From positions 111,637 through 175,636 of the forward strand of contig CAVSMM010000012.1 of the NCBI GenBank assembly GCA_963729165.1: a stretch of DNA of 64,000 nt. Direction: 5' to 3'. The position numbers and the translations under genes are program-made. The notes under the pieces were generated by a model, which was not told the DNA's origin, searched no databases, and saw only the letters and a list, made by a program, of their open reading frames with translations. The stretch is from JACCZX01 sp963729165. Its GTDB lineage: Bacteria > Pseudomonadota > Gammaproteobacteria > Burkholderiales > Burkholderiaceae_F. Below, piece by piece: positions 54,040 through 62,568 of this stretch (its first letter is position 1; the number at the start of each line of letters is the position of its first letter).

Positions 54040-55767
54040 TTGACGCAGAGCCGTAGTTTGCGCAGGTTACAGACCGACATCCTGATTCTCGGCTCCGGGG
54101 GCGCGGGATTATTCGCTGCCTTGCATGCCAAGCAGGCCGCACCGGAGTTGTCGGTCACGGTCTCGGTCAAGGGCCTGCTTGGAAAATGCGGATGCACGCG
54201 CATGGTTCAGGGCGGCTACAACGTTGCCCTCGCCGCCGACGATTCGGTCGAACGCCATTTCATGGACACGATCGAGGGTGGAGCGTGGCTGTCCAACCAG
54301 GACTTGGCGTGGACACTCGTATCGACCGCGCTCGAGCGAGTGCGCGAGCTTGAAAACGAATTGGGTTGCCTGTTCGACCGCAATGCAGACGGCACGATTC
54401 ATCAGAAAGCGTTTGCCGGGCAAACCTTCGATCGCACGGTTCACAAAGGGGATCTCACCGGCATCGAAATCATCAATCGCCTTGCCGAACAGGTGTGGGC
54501 GCGCGACATCCATCGACTCGAAGAGCATCGAGCGATCGAGCTGATCAAAACGGCGGGCGGCGATGCGATTGCGGGCGTGCTGCACATCGATATGCGCACC
54601 GGTGAATACGTGTTCGTGCAGGCGCGCGCGGTACTGCTCGCAACGGGCGGCGGCCCAACGATGTACAAATATCACACGCCGTCGGGTGACAAGAGCTGCG
54701 ACGGATTGGCAATGGCGCTGCGCGCAGGCCTGACGCTGCGCGACATGGAAATGGTGCAATTTCATCCGACCGGGCTGCTTGCCGGAAGCGACACGCGCAT
54801 GACCGGCACCGTGCTGGAGGAAGGATTGCGTGGTGCGGGCGGTTATCTGCTGAACGCTGCGCGTGAACGCTTCATGCAGCAGCACGACGCCCGCGCCGAG
54901 CGTGCAACGCGCGACATCGTGTCGCGTGCGATCTTTGCCGAGATGCGCGCTGGCAACACCACACCGAACGGCGGCGTGTATTTGACGTTGAGCCACCTTG
55001 GCGCAGACGAAGTGCGCAAGGCGTTCAAGGGAATGGTCGAGCGCTGCGCCGATTGTGGATTCGATCTGGCCGGCGGCATGGTCGAAGTCGTGCCGACCGC
55101 TCACTACATGATGGGAGGCGTGCTGTTTAACGGCGACTGCAGCACGTCGTTGCCGGGGTTATTTGCCGCCGGCGAAGACACCGGTGGTGTGCACGGCGCC
55201 AATCGCCTCGGCGGTAACGGCGTTGCAAACTCGACTGTGTTCGGCGGTATCGCGGGCGATGCAATGGCGGCGTGGGTGCGCGCCGAAGGCGTATGGCGCA
55301 TCCCTGACGAAGCAACGCTGCAGGAAGCGATCGCCATCGCCGAGGGGCCGTTCAATCAGAAAGCCGGCAATGTCGAAGAAATTCGCGAAGGATTGCTCGA
55401 GTGCATGTGGGAAGACGTCGGCATCGTGCGCGATGCCGAGGGATTGATGCGCGCCGAGCGACGCTTGAACGAGCTCGACGATCAACTCAACACGCTCGGC
55501 ATGGCAAGCAACGAGCGCGCCTTCAATCTGACTTGGCATGACTGGCTGAACCTGTCGAACCTGATTCTTGTCAGCCGATCGATTCAGGCTGCTGCGGCAA
55601 AGCGTAAGGAGTCGCGCGGTGCGCATTTCCGCCAGGACTTTCCGCAGCGCGGTTCACTGGAAGACTCTGCTTATGTCACCGTGCGCCTCGATGAAGATTG
55701 CTTTCAGCTCAGCGAGCAACCCGTGCGCTTTTCGCGCGTCAAACCTGGCCAAACGCTGTTGACATGA
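54040..55767 (+). CDS. FrdA/SdhA-like flavoprotein lacking the covalent-FAD histidine
   Basis: This encodes 575 residues from TTG 54040, 5 bp after the fumarase stop. TDILILGSGGAGLFAALHA binds FAD. QFHPTGLL, PTAHYMMGG and GVHGANRLGGNGVANS match the substrate site of the succinate dehydrogenase/fumarate reductase/L-aspartate oxidase superfamily. Where SdhA/FrdA have RSHTxxAQGG (His linked to FAD), this protein reads CGCTRMVQGG, so the His is replaced by Cys and FAD is probably non-covalent. No iron-sulfur (FrdB) gene is nearby. It is expected to oxidise or reduce a dicarboxylate. Confidence 0.88.
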   Translation: MTQSRSLRRLQTDILILGSGGAGLFAALHAKQAAPELSVTVSVKGLLGKCGCTRMVQGGYNVALAADDSVERHFMDTIEGGAWLSNQDLAWTLVSTALERVRELENELGCLFDRNADGTIHQKAFAGQTFDRTVHKGDLTGIEIINRLAEQVWARDIHRLEEHRAIELIKTAGGDAIAGVLHIDMRTGEYVFVQARAVLLATGGGPTMYKYHTPSGDKSCDGLAMALRAGLTLRDMEMVQFHPTGLLAGSDTRMTGTVLEEGLRGAGGYLLNAARERFMQQHDARAERATRDIVSRAIFAEMRAGNTTPNGGVYLTLSHLGADEVRKAFKGMVERCADCGFDLAGGMVEVVPTAHYMMGGVLFNGDCSTSLPGLFAAGEDTGGVHGANRLGGNGVANSTVFGGIAGDAMAAWVRAEGVWRIPDEATLQEAIAIAEGPFNQKAGNVEEIREGLLECMWEDVGIVRDAEGLMRAERRLNELDDQLNTLGMASNERAFNLTWHDWLNLSNLILVSRSIQAAAAKRKESRGAHFRQDFPQRGSLEDSAYVTVRLDEDCFQLSEQPVRFSRVKPGQTLLT

Positions 55768-56702
55768 TGATCGTGATTAGCGAGTTCATGGATGATTCGG
55801 CGGTGCAGTCGCTGCGCACGGATTTCGACGTCTTGCACGAATCTTCGCTGGTCGATCGTCCGGCCGATTTGTATGCGGCGATGAAGCTTGCCGATGCGCT
55901 GATCGTGCGCAATCGGACGCAGGTCGATGCCGCATTGATTGCCGGCGCACCGAAATTGAAAGTGGTGGGCCGGCTCGGTGTCGGGCTCGACAACATCGAT
56001 ACCACCGCGTGTTCCGCGCGTGGCATCGAAGTGATCCCTGCAACCGGCGCCAATGCCGTGTCGGTCGCCGAATACGTTGTCACGACGGCAATGATGCTGT
56101 TGCGCGGCGTTTACCGCTCATCGGATGCAGTCGCTGCCGGTCGCTGGCCGCGCACGCAGCTGTCGCACGGCCGCGAGCTTCGCGGCAAGACGCTAGGGCT
56201 GATCGGATTTGGCTCGATCGGCCGCGTCACTGCGCGTCTCGCGCAAAACCTTGGAATGAACGTCGCTGCGCACGATCCGATGGTTGCCGCCGATGATGCA
56301 GCGTGGCGCAAGCATGATGTCGCAAATCGAAGCCTCGAGGCCCTGCTCGCCGAAGCAGACGTTGTTTCACTGCACGTGCCGTTGCTGGCGCAGACGCGCG
56401 GAATGTTGAATGCTTCGCGGATTGCGCTGATGAAGCGCGGTGCAATCGTAATCAACTCTGCGCGCGGCGGCATCGTTGAAGAAAGCGCGGTGATCGACGC
56501 GCTGCGTGCGGGCGCGCTCGGCGGCGCTGCGCTTGACGTGTTCGAGCACGAGCCGCTTGCGGCGAACGCTGCGTGGGCTGACGTTCCGAATCTGATTCTC
56601 ACGCCGCACGTCGCAGGAGTCACCGTTGAGGCGAACGCGCGCGTTAGCGAGATGATTGCGCAGCGAGTAGCCGCTGCGCTGCACGCGCTTGCCAAGCGAT
56701 AA
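55764..56702 (+). CDS. D-isomer-specific 2-hydroxyacid dehydrogenase (3-PGDH/SlcC-like)
   Basis: This encodes 312 residues from ATG 55764, overlapping the flavoprotein stop (ATGA). The NAD-binding GFGSIGR is at residues ~150-156. The catalytic Arg is in INSARGGIVEE, the Glu in DVFEHEPLA and the His in LTPHVAG. It is the short form without ACT domain. It oxidises a 2-hydroxyacid to the 2-oxoacid. The next gene encodes an unrelated dehydrogenase, usually of opposite stereospecificity. Confidence 0.9.
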   Translation: MMIVISEFMDDSAVQSLRTDFDVLHESSLVDRPADLYAAMKLADALIVRNRTQVDAALIAGAPKLKVVGRLGVGLDNIDTTACSARGIEVIPATGANAVSVAEYVVTTAMMLLRGVYRSSDAVAAGRWPRTQLSHGRELRGKTLGLIGFGSIGRVTARLAQNLGMNVAAHDPMVAADDAAWRKHDVANRSLEALLAEADVVSLHVPLLAQTRGMLNASRIALMKRGAIVINSARGGIVEESAVIDALRAGALGGAALDVFEHEPLAANAAWADVPNLILTPHVAGVTVEANARVSEMIAQRVAAALHALAKR

Positions 56703-56709
56703 AGACACG

Positions 56710-57729
56710 ATGGCGACCGTTTCGCTGCAGCATCTCGAATCGATGATCGAAGATGCGCTCATCACCGCGGGAGCGGGTCGCGCGATGGCATCGACCACTG
56801 CGCGCGCGCTGGTGGCCGCCGATGCGCAGGGCTTGCCTTCGCACGGTAGTGCACGCGTCACGCAATACGTAGCTCACTTGAAGAACGGCCGCGCGAACGG
56901 CAAGGCCGTGCCACGAGTCGTTCAGCAAAAACCCGCTGCATGCCTTATCGATGCGGAAAATGGCCTGGCCTTTCCGGCGTGTGCGCTGGCGATCGAGGAA
57001 GCGGTCACGCGAGCACGAACGCAAGGCGTTGGATTCGCGGCGGTCACCAACAGCCACCACTTTGGCGTGGCTGCTTATCACTTGAGCGCGGCGGCTGAGC
57101 AAAGCATGGTCGGCCTTGCATTCAGCAATTCGCCCGCCGCAATGCCGGCATGGAACGGTTCGCGCGCGCTGTTCGGTACCAATCCAATTGCCGCAGTGTT
57201 TCCGCGCAAACATGCGGCACCGTTGGTAATCGACCTGTCGCTCTCGGAGGTTGCGCGCGGCAAGGTGATGGTCGCAGCACAGCAAGGCAAGCCGATTCCG
57301 CTCGGATGGGCGCTCGACCGTGCCGGAAAGCCGACCACCGACGCGAAGGCAGCACTCGACGGCATGATGCTTCCCGTCGGCGGCGTCAAAGGCGCAATGC
57401 TCGCACTGGTGGTAGAGCTGCTTTGCACGTCGCTGACTGGCGCGCACTTCGGCTATGAGGCCGACTCGTTTTTTGTCGACGCCGGTAACCAGCCGCGGTT
57501 GGGGCAGGCCTTTCTGGTCATCGATCCCGCGGCACTCGCAGGCACGAACATCTATCACTCCCGAGTCGAGGCGTTGATCGAGGCAATGTGCGCAGACGCC
57601 GACGTGCGATTGCCGGGAGCACGCAGAGCGCAACTGGCGCAGCGCGCATTGACTGAGGGCGTGGAAATTCCGGATGCATTGTTGGCGCGATTGACCGAGC
57701 TGGCCGAATCACAGTCGAGGTCAGCATGA
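56710..57729 (+). CDS. Ldh2 family (malate/L-sulfolactate/ureidoglycolate-type) dehydrogenase
   Basis: This encodes 339 residues from ATG 56710, 7 bp after the preceding stop. SHGSARVTQYVAHL, FAAVTNSHHFGVAAYHLS (catalytic His), FSNSPAAMPAWNG and GTNPIAAVFPR are landmarks of the malate/lactate dehydrogenase-2 fold. It is NAD(P)-dependent. With the 3-PGDH-like gene it could interconvert enantiomers of a 2-hydroxyacid through the ketone, as SlcC/ComC do for sulfolactate. It overlaps cbiX by 4 bp. Confidence 0.9.
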   Translation: MATVSLQHLESMIEDALITAGAGRAMASTTARALVAADAQGLPSHGSARVTQYVAHLKNGRANGKAVPRVVQQKPAACLIDAENGLAFPACALAIEEAVTRARTQGVGFAAVTNSHHFGVAAYHLSAAAEQSMVGLAFSNSPAAMPAWNGSRALFGTNPIAAVFPRKHAAPLVIDLSLSEVARGKVMVAAQQGKPIPLGWALDRAGKPTTDAKAALDGMMLPVGGVKGAMLALVVELLCTSLTGAHFGYEADSFFVDAGNQPRLGQAFLVIDPAALAGTNIYHSRVEALIEAMCADADVRLPGARRAQLAQRALTEGVEIPDALLARLTELAESQSRSA

Positions 57730-58109
57730 ACGGCATCATCCTGCTCGCACACGGATCCCGTGACCCTCAGTGGGTGGCGCCGTTCGAGCAGATTCGCGCC
57801 GGCGTCGAGAGCCGCAAGCCCGACTGCGCCGTCGCGCTGGCGTACCTGGAACACTCGCCACCCGACTTCGCAGGCGCCGTCGAAGATCTGGTGGCGCGCG
57901 GAGCGACGTTGATCAAAGTCGTTCCGTTGTTCCTTGGTCCGGGTGGCCACGTGCGCCGCGACGTCCCGCAACTGATCGAGCGTGCGAGCGCCAAACACCC
58001 GCACCTGAAGTTCGACGTGAGGCCGTTCATCGGTGATGCTCGCACCGTGCTCGATGCGATCGCCGATTACGCGGCCGCACGTTCAACGGCAGAAAAGCTA
58101 GCTGATTAG
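57726..58109 (+). CDS. cbiX: CbiX/SirB-type sirohydrochlorin chelatase
   Basis: This 127-residue protein has GIILLAHGSRDPQW (catalytic His) and RGATLIKVVPLFLGPGGHVRRD (second metal-ligand His). It is the short single-domain chelatase that dimerises. It inserts Co2+ or Fe2+ into sirohydrochlorin for cobalamin or siroheme. It overlaps the Ldh2 gene (ATGA). Siroheme is needed by the sulfite reductase at 63086, made from precorrin-2 formed by the SUMT at 61786. Confidence 0.88.
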   Translation: MNGIILLAHGSRDPQWVAPFEQIRAGVESRKPDCAVALAYLEHSPPDFAGAVEDLVARGATLIKVVPLFLGPGGHVRRDVPQLIERASAKHPHLKFDVRPFIGDARTVLDAIADYAAARSTAEKLAD

Positions 58110-58262
58110 GGCTATGAGCACTGCCGACTGATCGCTTGCTTGCTTCAGACCGCTTACGACCCATGCGGAATCAATCGTCTTGCAACGGTCAGCACCGCGA
58201 ACGCGCCAAAGATCCGGTACATACTAAGCAGGCTGCAATCAGCGGCTCGATGGAGGACGTGA

Positions 58263-59504
58263 ATGCCCGCGCAATCCGGTCTCACCACCTTCGAGACTCT
58301 GCTTTCCGGGGGCGGGGTCCACGTCATCGGCGCAGGACCCGTGGGTCTGCTGTTGACGGCACTGCTCCAGTCGACCGACCGGTTCTCCGTCCGCCTCTAT
58401 GAAAAGCGACGCGACTACACGCGGACTCGGATGGTCCAACTCGCGCCGTACCTCGTGGCGGATTCGATCCCGAGCTACTGTATCGACTACATTGATGGAG
58501 AGAGCGTCGAGGCCATCTTTGAGCCATCGGAGCTCGAGGAGGGCCTCGCGTTTCGGCAGTCCATTCCGCCGGACCTGATGGGACTGTTGCAGGGATGGAC
58601 GCTGGGGTTCTGCCCGCTCAACGCGATCGAGCGCTCCCTCAGCGATCTCATCGATGCGCGTCAGTCGCATCCGGTACAGCGCACCGCGGTCGTTGTCACG
58701 GCGCAGGACGCGATGTCGATGGTTCAGCCGGGAGACGTCCTGATCGACTGCACCGGCGCCAACTCGCTGCTCCGGGATCAGCTGGTGCCAAGCACCCGTG
58801 CGGCGGATGGAGAGGCGAATACGTTCAAGCTCCGCCTCGAATACGCGCTCGTCGTCACCTTCCTGTATGGCCAAGCGTACGACTGCAACGAGTATTGCAA
58901 GTACTACAAGAACATCGAGAACGCCTACTACAAGTTCATTCCGGCGGTCCACCGGACGTACTGCGACGGCAGCATCACGCACGTGACGGGTATCGTCAAC
59001 ATCCCCGCCGAGGACTACGAGCGGATGCCGTCACGGTTCGACGGTGAGTGGCTTCGCAGCAACTTCCCTCATATCGCCCAGTCGATGGACCACTTCATCG
59101 CCAAGGTCAAGACGGAAACCAACGGCGCGATAGTCGGCGACCTGGAGATCATCCGGATCCCGCTGGATCTGTACCGGGCCCGCAATGCGACCAGCCGGCA
59201 GTTGCGGCGAGCGGGAACCGATCACCCATTCGCAAGCTCGCCGGTGTTCCTGGTCGGCGATTCGGCCATGGGCTCACCCTACTTCCAGTCGATCTCGCTC
59301 GGCTTCGAGTGCGCGATGTTCCTGGCGGGACTGCTGGCGCAGCGCGACCTGCCGCTGATGGACATGTTGGATCGCTATGAGCAGTACATCTACAAGCAGT
59401 GGCTTCGGGTGTACATGCGCAGCAAGATGATCAAGCACAACAAGGACCTGTTCGAGTGCGTCGGTGATACCTTCGCACTGCTGGAGAAGCTGCACATCTA
59501 TTGA
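58263..59504 (+). CDS. FAD-dependent monooxygenase-like flavoprotein
   Basis: This encodes 413 residues from ATG 58263. The N-terminal GGVHVIGAGPVGLLLTALL is a Rossmann FAD motif, and VFLVGDSAMGSPYFQSISLG near residue 335 matches the second FAD contact (GD) of the p-hydroxybenzoate-hydroxylase fold. The middle has a Tyr/Cys-rich stretch (CNEYCKYYKNIENAYYKF) I do not recognise. Codons favour CTC, GTC, TCC and CGG more than neighbours, suggesting separate ancestry. It converges with the peroxiredoxin gene. The substrate is unknown. Confidence 0.72.
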   Translation: MPAQSGLTTFETLLSGGGVHVIGAGPVGLLLTALLQSTDRFSVRLYEKRRDYTRTRMVQLAPYLVADSIPSYCIDYIDGESVEAIFEPSELEEGLAFRQSIPPDLMGLLQGWTLGFCPLNAIERSLSDLIDARQSHPVQRTAVVVTAQDAMSMVQPGDVLIDCTGANSLLRDQLVPSTRAADGEANTFKLRLEYALVVTFLYGQAYDCNEYCKYYKNIENAYYKFIPAVHRTYCDGSITHVTGIVNIPAEDYERMPSRFDGEWLRSNFPHIAQSMDHFIAKVKTETNGAIVGDLEIIRIPLDLYRARNATSRQLRRAGTDHPFASSPVFLVGDSAMGSPYFQSISLGFECAMFLAGLLAQRDLPLMDMLDRYEQYIYKQWLRVYMRSKMIKHNKDLFECVGDTFALLEKLHIY

Positions 59505-59535
59505 CCGGCGTGCCTGGCGCGCCCTGAACGCCGCC

Positions 59536-60138
59536 TCAGCGGAAAGCGGCGTGCTCCTTGGTCTCCCAGGGCACGTCCTTCCCCTTGTCCTTCGGCCGCC
59601 CGAGGGTCGCTTGCCCCGGGGTCCAGTTGGCAGGGCACAACTCCCCGCACTGGAGCGCCGCGAGGACCCGCAGCACTTCCCCGGTGCTCCGGCCCACGCT
59701 CAAATCGTTCACGCAGAGCCACCGAATCTTCCTATCCTGGTCGAGGAGGTAGGTTGCCCGAAGCGGGACCTTCTCGATCGGATCCAGAATCCCGAGAGCT
59801 TCGGCCACCTCCTTGCCCGCGTCCGCCACCATTGGGAACTCGAGATTGCGAAGGGCCGGGTTCTCCTTGCGCCAGGCGAGGTGCGTGTGGTGGCTATCTC
59901 CACTCACACCGAACACCCTCGCGGCAAGGGCGCGAAACTCCCGAAGCGCGCGGTTGAACTCCACCAGCTCGGTCGGACACACGAACGTGAAATCGAGGGG
60001 CCAGAAGAAGATCGCAGTCCACGTTCCCTCCAGCTCGTGCGAATCAACAATGCGGAATTCTGACCCGGGTTCGGCCGAGACGCAGGCCTGCAAGGAGAAC
60101 TCCGGGAACCGCTCGCCCAGGCCGAGCAGTCGTGACAT
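59536..60138 (-). CDS. AhpC/Prx1-type 2-Cys peroxiredoxin
   Basis: This encodes 200 residues from ATG 60138, 5 nt after GGAGGG. The peroxidatic Cys is in FTFVCPTEL and the resolving Cys in GELCPANWTPG. FFWPLDFTF and GVSGDSHHTHLAWRKE are family landmarks. It reduces H2O2 and alkyl hydroperoxides. No AhpF/AhpD partner is adjacent. Its codon choice resembles the convergent flavoprotein, so the two may have arrived together. Confidence 0.9.
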   Translation of the reverse strand: MSRLLGLGERFPEFSLQACVSAEPGSEFRIVDSHELEGTWTAIFFWPLDFTFVCPTELVEFNRALREFRALAARVFGVSGDSHHTHLAWRKENPALRNLEFPMVADAGKEVAEALGILDPIEKVPLRATYLLDQDRKIRWLCVNDLSVGRSTGEVLRVLAALQCGELCPANWTPGQATLGRPKDKGKDVPWETKEHAAFR

Positions 60139-60263
60139 AGGGCCCTCCGATCTGTTCAAATTAGAAAAGGTGATAGCGGCGCTGCTGTGTATGTTAGATG
60201 CAGCGGACGCGCACACCGACTGGATTTGGCCAGCGGTGCACGCGCAACTGTGAGACGACAAGT

Positions 60264-61100
60264 TCAAAGACGTGCGTTAAGAGCGATACCGAAAAAAGTC
60301 GCGTCGGGCGGATCGACGCGTGTTTCGCTGCCATCGCGCAGTTGATAGCGCAGCGTGGTTTCGAAGACCCGGCCCACCTGGACTTTTACCCCAAGCAAGT
60401 CGAACGGCTGCCAGTGCAGGCTCAAGGCGGCACGCCACGAACTTAACCGCACGATCGAGTGTCGCTCGAGGGTGGGGTCGCGGACGCGCCAACGACCGCC
60501 ATCGGGAGCAACCGCGAGTTCCGATTGCAGTCGGGGCGCCCACTGCCATCGCCACGACGATTCCGGAAAACCCAGACGCACTTCGTGCGCGGGCGTTGGC
60601 TGCAGAAACAGTTCGAATCCCGGATACACGCGGAAGCGCCCGAAACTATCGTCGGCGCGCAGAGCGACCCGCCACGATTCGCCAAGCCGCTGCTCGAACG
60701 CGCCCGCGAAGCGCACGTCTTCTGCTTCCAGATCGCTCGCATGTTTAAGCGCATTCGATGACACCGCCAATCCTGCCGTCAGCCAGTATCGGCGTTGATG
60801 CGTGTCCGCCCGCCAGCCGACTCCGAGTTGATGAACGTGGCCGTTACTATCGGCCGGGACACCTTCTACCGCCGGAAGGTCCAGTGCGCGGTAGTCGTGC
60901 CCAAATCCAGCGCGCATGTTCTCTGCAATCCGCCGTTGCAGCGCGAAGTTGGATTGAGTAGGTTGGTACGATTCCCCGGCAACAAACTGTTCACGGTTTT
61001 GGTTGTAGGCCCATTGCAAAGACCACGCCTTTTCATCGTGCGTGCCTTGCGGCGGCGCAGCCATCAGGCCCGCAAAACCTACGAGCGCGACACCTATCAT
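60264..61100 (-). CDS. Putative outer-membrane beta-barrel protein
   Basis: This predicts 278 residues from ATG 61100 (a TTG two codons upstream is also open; no clear ribosome site). The N terminus (MIGVALVGFAGLMAAPP) is a probable signal peptide. The rest shows alternating hydrophobic/polar strands rich in Trp, Arg and aromatic residues (SLQWAYNQNREQF, YWLTAGLAV, FELFLQPTP), ending in ATFFGIALNARL, like a barrel closing strand. No named family was recognised. Only its general barrel character is supported. Confidence 0.6.
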   Translation of the reverse strand: MIGVALVGFAGLMAAPPQGTHDEKAWSLQWAYNQNREQFVAGESYQPTQSNFALQRRIAENMRAGFGHDYRALDLPAVEGVPADSNGHVHQLGVGWRADTHQRRYWLTAGLAVSSNALKHASDLEAEDVRFAGAFEQRLGESWRVALRADDSFGRFRVYPGFELFLQPTPAHEVRLGFPESSWRWQWAPRLQSELAVAPDGGRWRVRDPTLERHSIVRLSSWRAALSLHWQPFDLLGVKVQVGRVFETTLRYQLRDGSETRVDPPDATFFGIALNARL

Positions 61101-61296
61101 GGTCAAAGAATAGCTAGAGCACGTCCCTGCTTACTTATCTAGACAGCGCATGTCGCGATCTAGCGTAAACACGGTCGCCGACACGCTTGACGATTTGCAG
61201 TTTAAGGCGAATTATTAAGTCCAATCGTTGATCATCACCGGCAAGTTTCCGAAAGTAGCCGGCAAGCTAAACAACGTGTTGTTAGTTCGCGCACCG

Positions 61297-61743
61297 ATGC
61301 ACAAGCCAGTAGTAGCGCTGGCGCTAGTGGCCGCAACACTGCCCTGTACGGCGCAGTTGCGACTCGATGTGATGCCCGAAACCACCCTCGTGCCGCAGCA
61401 TCAAACGTCGGCGCCGGGCACTGCTTCATCATTGCAGGGGGGTTCGAACTCGTTACAAGCGTTTGGCACGAGCTCGTTTTACGGAACGTCGGCGAGCGAT
61501 TCGACCTGGCTGGGTTCAGCAATCCGGATTGAAGCGCCGCGCGCGACGGCCACCGGTCAATACACGAAACCGAAAGTCATTTTCGGCCTGCCATCCGATT
61601 CGATGCGCAATTTCATGAACTCGGTCGGTTTCACCACCGAAAGATGCATGCTGCCAACGTTGAAAGCTCGCGCAAAGGTCGGCGCAGGTGGCGACGTTGA
61701 CGGTGGCACATTTTGGGTTAGCGCACGCTGCACGTTCTTCTGA
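61297..61743 (+). CDS. Hypothetical exported protein
   Basis: This predicts 148 residues from ATG 61297. A signal peptide (KPVVALALVAATLPCTAQ) precedes a Ser/Thr/Gly-rich region and a C-terminal part with two Cys residues (TERCMLPTLKA and VSARCTFF) that could form a disulfide. The final Phe-Phe is compatible with an envelope protein. It is divergent from the barrel gene. No family was recognised. Confidence 0.6.
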   Translation: MHKPVVALALVAATLPCTAQLRLDVMPETTLVPQHQTSAPGTASSLQGGSNSLQAFGTSSFYGTSASDSTWLGSAIRIEAPRATATGQYTKPKVIFGLPSDSMRNFMNSVGFTTERCMLPTLKARAKVGAGGDVDGGTFWVSARCTFF

Positions 61744-61785
61744 CGTCTGGGGCTCTCCAGCGGACGCCCAGACCTGGCGAACCTG

Positions 61786-62568
61786 CTACGCAGCTTGCGC
61801 GATCGCGCTGCCCCATTCGCTCGAACGGTCGAGCGCGCCGCGCAGCGCTTCTCCGATCAGCAGCATCACGGGCCCGGTGCCTAGCTCCGGCGGCGAGACG
61901 GCTGCGGTGGCGAGCGTTCCGAGCCAGTGTTTCGAATCCGCGAGGCTAACGCTTTCAAGAATCGCTATCGGCGTCGCCGCAAGCCGGCCATCTCGCATCA
62001 GCCGCTGTGCGGTCGCAGAGATGTGTCGCCCTGCCATATAGACACCGAGCGAGCCCCCGGCTCGTAGGCTGTCGATCGCGGGATCCCAGATCGCGTCGTC
62101 ATGCTCGTCGCATACGCAAGGCGTCAGAAACGTCACCGCGCGAGCGATGCCGCGCAACGTCAGAGACGCCTGCAGCTCGGCAGCCGCTGCGCTGGCAGCG
62201 GTGATTCCCGGAACGACTTCGAAAGCGATTCCGGCGGCGCGCAACGCCTGCATCTCTTCGTCAAGCCGGCCGAAAACGGACGGGTCGCCGCCCTTAAGCC
62301 GCACTACGCAGGATGATTTGCGAGCGCAATCGACCAGTGTCTTGTTGATGAAGCGCTGCGCGGTCGAAGGCCGCTGCGCGCGCTTGCCAACGGCAATGCG
62401 CTGCGCGCGCGGCGCGAGTTCGAGCACCGATGCTTCGACCAGCGCGTCGTGCAGTACGAATTCGGCGCTCGCGAGGATGCGTGCTGCGCGCAGTGTCAGC
62501 AGATCCAAGGCGCCCGGGCCGGCTCCGACGAAGTAGACGCGCGGCGCTGCGGCACGCAGTTCGCTCAT
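61786..62568 (-). CDS. cobA: Uroporphyrinogen-III C-methyltransferase (SUMT)
   Basis: This 260-residue protein has the tetrapyrrole methylase signatures VYFVGAGPGALDLLTLRAARI, VRLKGGDPSVFGR and EVVPGITAASAAAA. It uses S-adenosylmethionine to make precorrin-2, the siroheme and cobalamin branch precursor. It overlaps the DUF934 stop by 4 bp (ATGA), so it is translationally coupled to the sulfur operon. It lacks the CysG oxidase/chelatase domain; cbiX at 57726 could complete siroheme synthesis together with an unseen dehydrogenase. Confidence 0.92.
   Translation of the reverse strand: MSELRAAAPRVYFVGAGPGALDLLTLRAARILASAEFVLHDALVEASVLELAPRAQRIAVGKRAQRPSTAQRFINKTLVDCARKSSCVVRLKGGDPSVFGRLDEEMQALRAAGIAFEVVPGITAASAAAAELQASLTLRGIARAVTFLTPCVCDEHDDAIWDPAIDSLRAGGSLGVYMAGRHISATAQRLMRDGRLAATPIAILESVSLADSKHWLGTLATAAVSPPELGTGPVMLLIGEALRGALDRSSEWGSAIAQAA

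Noticed and set aside
55764..57729. Sulfolactate racemase pathway (SlcC/ComC) as a firm call
   Set aside because: The dehydrogenase pair fits, but SuyAB and sulfite exporter genes are absent and a fumarase-type lyase is present.
61744..61785. GTCTGGG/CCCAGAC inverted repeat between convergent genes
   Set aside because: The loop is long and no T-run follows; too weak to call as a terminator.
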